In this document: one piece after another, positions 47,693 through 49,086 of the stretch | How positions within the stretch are numbered: position 1 is the first letter of the stretch | Layout of the letters: every line of letters begins with the position of its first letter | NCBI RefSeq assembly: GCF_009695585.1 | Contig: NZ_VUNR01000021.1 | Coordinates: 1-49,086, forward strand | Direction: 5' to 3' | DNA: 49,086 bases | Origin: Anaerovibrio slackiae | GTDB lineage: Bacteria > Bacillota > Negativicutes > Selenomonadales > Selenomonadaceae | Notes under the pieces: generated by a model | What the model was told of the DNA's origin: nothing | Seen by the model: the letters and a program-made list of their open reading frames with translations, nothing else | Database searches by the model: none | Translations under genes and position numbers: made by a program

Positions 47693-47721
47693 TTGTGCAT
47701 GTGGCAGCATTTTGGTAAAAT
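47693..47721 (+). promoter_or_regulatory. Promoter of the Rpn-family gene
   Basis: TTGTGC (47693-47698), 17 bp, TAAAAT (47716-47721). Between hsdR and this promoter (47570-47660) a short open frame ending ADYLHSVY may be a gene fragment, not recognised. Confidence 0.5.
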
Positions 47722-47750
47722 ATAGGTGCAACAGGATTGAGTGAGGGGTG

Positions 47751-48620
47751 ATGGTGTTGGTTCATGAAAGAACAATGAGATTGGCAGGGAAGGACACGGT
47801 ATTCAGGGATTTGTTTTCCCAGAAAAAGTACCTTTTGCAGATGTATCAAGCACTACATCCAGATGATACAACCATAAAGGAAGATGATTTGGATATTGTG
47901 ACATTGAAGTCAATTCTGATGAACGGCATATACAATGACCTGGGCTTCATGGTCAGGGGCAGCCAGCTGATGATCCTGGTGGAAGCTCAGTCAACGTGGT
48001 CTTCCAATATCATTATCCGCTCTTTGATGTATTTGGTGGAAACGTATCAGGACTATTTTAGGGAAAATAAAATTAAGCTGTATGGCAGTCATAAGGTTGA
48101 TTTGCCAAAGCCTGAGCTGTATGTTATCTACACTGGTGACAAGGGAAGCCATCCTGATATATTGTCACTTAAAGATGAATTTTTCCCTGACACAGATTGC
48201 TGCATAGATGTCAAGGTGAAGGTTATTTACCTTCAGGATAGTGATGATATTATCAATCAGTATATAGGATTTTGCAGGGTATTCAATGAGCAGGTAGCAT
48301 TGTATGGCAGGACGCTGACAGCAGCAAAAGAGATTATCAGGATTTGTCGTGATAGAAATTTGCTGAAGGAATACTTGCGTGAACGCGAGAAGGAGGTTGA
48401 GGAGATTATGATTACTTTATTTGACCAGGAATATATCTGGAACCTTGAAAGAGATAGCATAAGATCAGAAGCTTTTGCACGGGGAGCAAGCGAAAAACAA
48501 ACTCAAGTGGTGTTAAATATGTTCAGACGCAATATGGCGGTAGATGATATTGCCGACATTAGTGGAAGCTCCGTGGAGGAAGTTAAGGAAATCCTGAAAA
48601 ATGCTGCGGTTCTTCATTGA
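47751..48620 (+). CDS. Rpn family recombination-promoting nuclease (PD-(D/E)XK)
   Basis: About 290 residues. The nuclease core YNDLGFMVRGSQLMILVEAQST (Asp near 62, Glu-x-Gln near 79-81) is that of the Rpn/transposase_31 group of PD-(D/E)XK enzymes. The beginning DTVFRDLFSQKKYLLQMYQAL is also typical. The C-terminal part has a charged coiled region (LKEYLREREKEVEEIM) and a small helical domain MAVDDIADISGSSVEEVKEI, likely a helix-turn-helix. Rpn proteins raise recombination and can act against phage. The exact start among GTG 47748, ATG 47751 and later codons is uncertain. Confidence 0.85.
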   Translation: MVLVHERTMRLAGKDTVFRDLFSQKKYLLQMYQALHPDDTTIKEDDLDIVTLKSILMNGIYNDLGFMVRGSQLMILVEAQSTWSSNIIIRSLMYLVETYQDYFRENKIKLYGSHKVDLPKPELYVIYTGDKGSHPDILSLKDEFFPDTDCCIDVKVKVIYLQDSDDIINQYIGFCRVFNEQVALYGRTLTAAKEIIRICRDRNLLKEYLREREKEVEEIMITLFDQEYIWNLERDSIRSEAFARGASEKQTQVVLNMFRRNMAVDDIADISGSSVEEVKEILKNAAVLH

Positions 48621-49086
48621 GCTATATAGTTATAAGTAAAAAGCATGACAGTTGATGTGTCATGCTCAGACCGTAGACAAATATGGCAGCGAGTTATCCA
48701 CACTCGCTGCCATATTTTTGCCTTATAAAGTAGTTTGTATTTTATTTTTTCAAAAAAACTATTTTTGCCATGTACAGACGGCTTTTGCAGCCTCTTCCTG
48801 TGTTTCCATATTGCCAATTTCTTTAAATTCATGCATGCAAAAGTTAGCGTCGCCTGCATTTTTACCTTTTCCAGACCACGCAGCATGGTATACCTTAACC
48901 CATGACGTTCCTTAGCATCTGCAAATACCCTCTCAATGGTTTCTCTGCGTTGCTTATAAATTTCCTTGTATTGGAATACATGCCGGTATTCCTCAGCATA
49001 TTCCATATACTCTGACCATATATGGCGTGTCACAACCTTTGTATGGTTGCGGCTCATTGTACATTTTTCAATATATGGACATTGGC
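48614..49086 (-). CDS. IS1182-like transposase, 3' part, running off the window
   Basis: The frame is open through the right edge of the window (the preceding residues read CPYIEKCT, a family cysteine motif), so the ATG at 49057 is not the start. RETIERVFADAKERHGLRYTMLRGLEKVKMQATLTFACMNLKKLA is the conserved C-terminal DDE block with the catalytic Glu region. After KLAIWKHRKR the tail of about 70 residues reads through two terminator hairpins and is not family-like, which suggests a frameshift or an end captured from flanking DNA. It overlaps the Rpn stop on the other strand. Confidence 0.8.
   Translation of the reverse strand, partial: QCPYIEKCTMSRNHTKVVTRHIWSEYMEYAEEYRHVFQYKEIYKQRRETIERVFADAKERHGLRYTMLRGLEKVKMQATLTFACMNLKKLAIWKHRKRLQKPSVHGKNSFFEKIKYKLLYKAKIWQRVWITRCHICLRSEHDTSTVMLFTYNYIAQ
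48643..48665 (-). terminator. Terminator hairpin of the transposase
   Basis: GCATGACA (48643-48650) pairs with TGTCATGC (48658-48665). On the minus strand TTTTTA follows. Confidence 0.65.
48681..48715 (+). terminator. Terminator of the Rpn gene, DnaA box in the loop
   Basis: ATATGGCAGCGAGT (48681-48694) pairs perfectly with ACTCGCTGCCATAT (48702-48715), then TTTTTG. The loop region is a perfect DnaA box TTATCCACA (48694-48702). Confidence 0.8.

Overview
The window is a chromosomal replication-origin region from a Firmicute, most likely a Negativicutes/Selenomonadales bacterium. The lineage is inferred from gene order and protein style, because no rRNA is present. The core order is remB-dciA-recF-yaaA-dnaN-dnaA on the minus strand and rpmH-rnpA-yidD-yidC-jag-mnmE-mnmG-rsmG on the plus strand. 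Genes diverge from about 34.6-36.7 kb. DnaA boxes flank dnaA on both sides, and the dnaA-dnaN gap shows an AT-rich unwinding element, DnaA-trios and boxes arranged as in Bacillus subtilis.

Left part (1-14.3 kb). The window opens on the right end of an IS200/IS605-type element that abuts a secreted protein gene. A winged-helix gene remnant with a minisatellite follows, then a three-gene ABC importer of the TrpXYZ type. Next comes a dense non-coding block (4.46-4.99 kb). It holds a 29-residue hydrophobic peptide gene with its own promoter, and directly upstream of it a predicted small RNA with four unpaired CCCC tracts. After that are an M18 aminopeptidase, a flavin reductase, a Bcr/CflA-type efflux pump, a DeoR regulator, an LCP-family cell wall enzyme and gyrA. 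Two clusters of DnaA boxes (7.3 and 10.1-10.3 kb) lie far from the origin. A 184-bp foldback repeat at 9.9 kb has a relative at 44.0 kb.

Accessory island (14.4-20.7 kb). This AT-rich stretch between gyrA and the thiamine operon carries a complete EcoRV-like restriction-modification system with a controller protein. It also carries a five-gene cassette (XRE repressor, ImmA/IrrE protease, DUF4417 protein, and two small unrecognised proteins with overlapping frames) and a TnpB element with its omega-RNA. The element's right end supplies the stop codon of thiH, and the copy at the left edge of the window does the same for its neighbour.

Middle (20.7-31 kb). A TPP riboswitch controls thiS-thiF-thiG-thiH, which make the thiazole half of thiamine. 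Next are the hybrid-cluster protein Hcp, a Ppx/GppA phosphatase, a second predicted small RNA, a guanylate-kinase-like P-loop protein, HtpX, and gyrB with an unusual 58-residue N-terminal extension.

Right end (43-49 kb). After rsmG come a predicted secreted protein, the second foldback repeat, an hsdR gene without hsdM or hsdS next to it, an Rpn-family nuclease, and the 3' part of an IS1182-like transposase running off the window.
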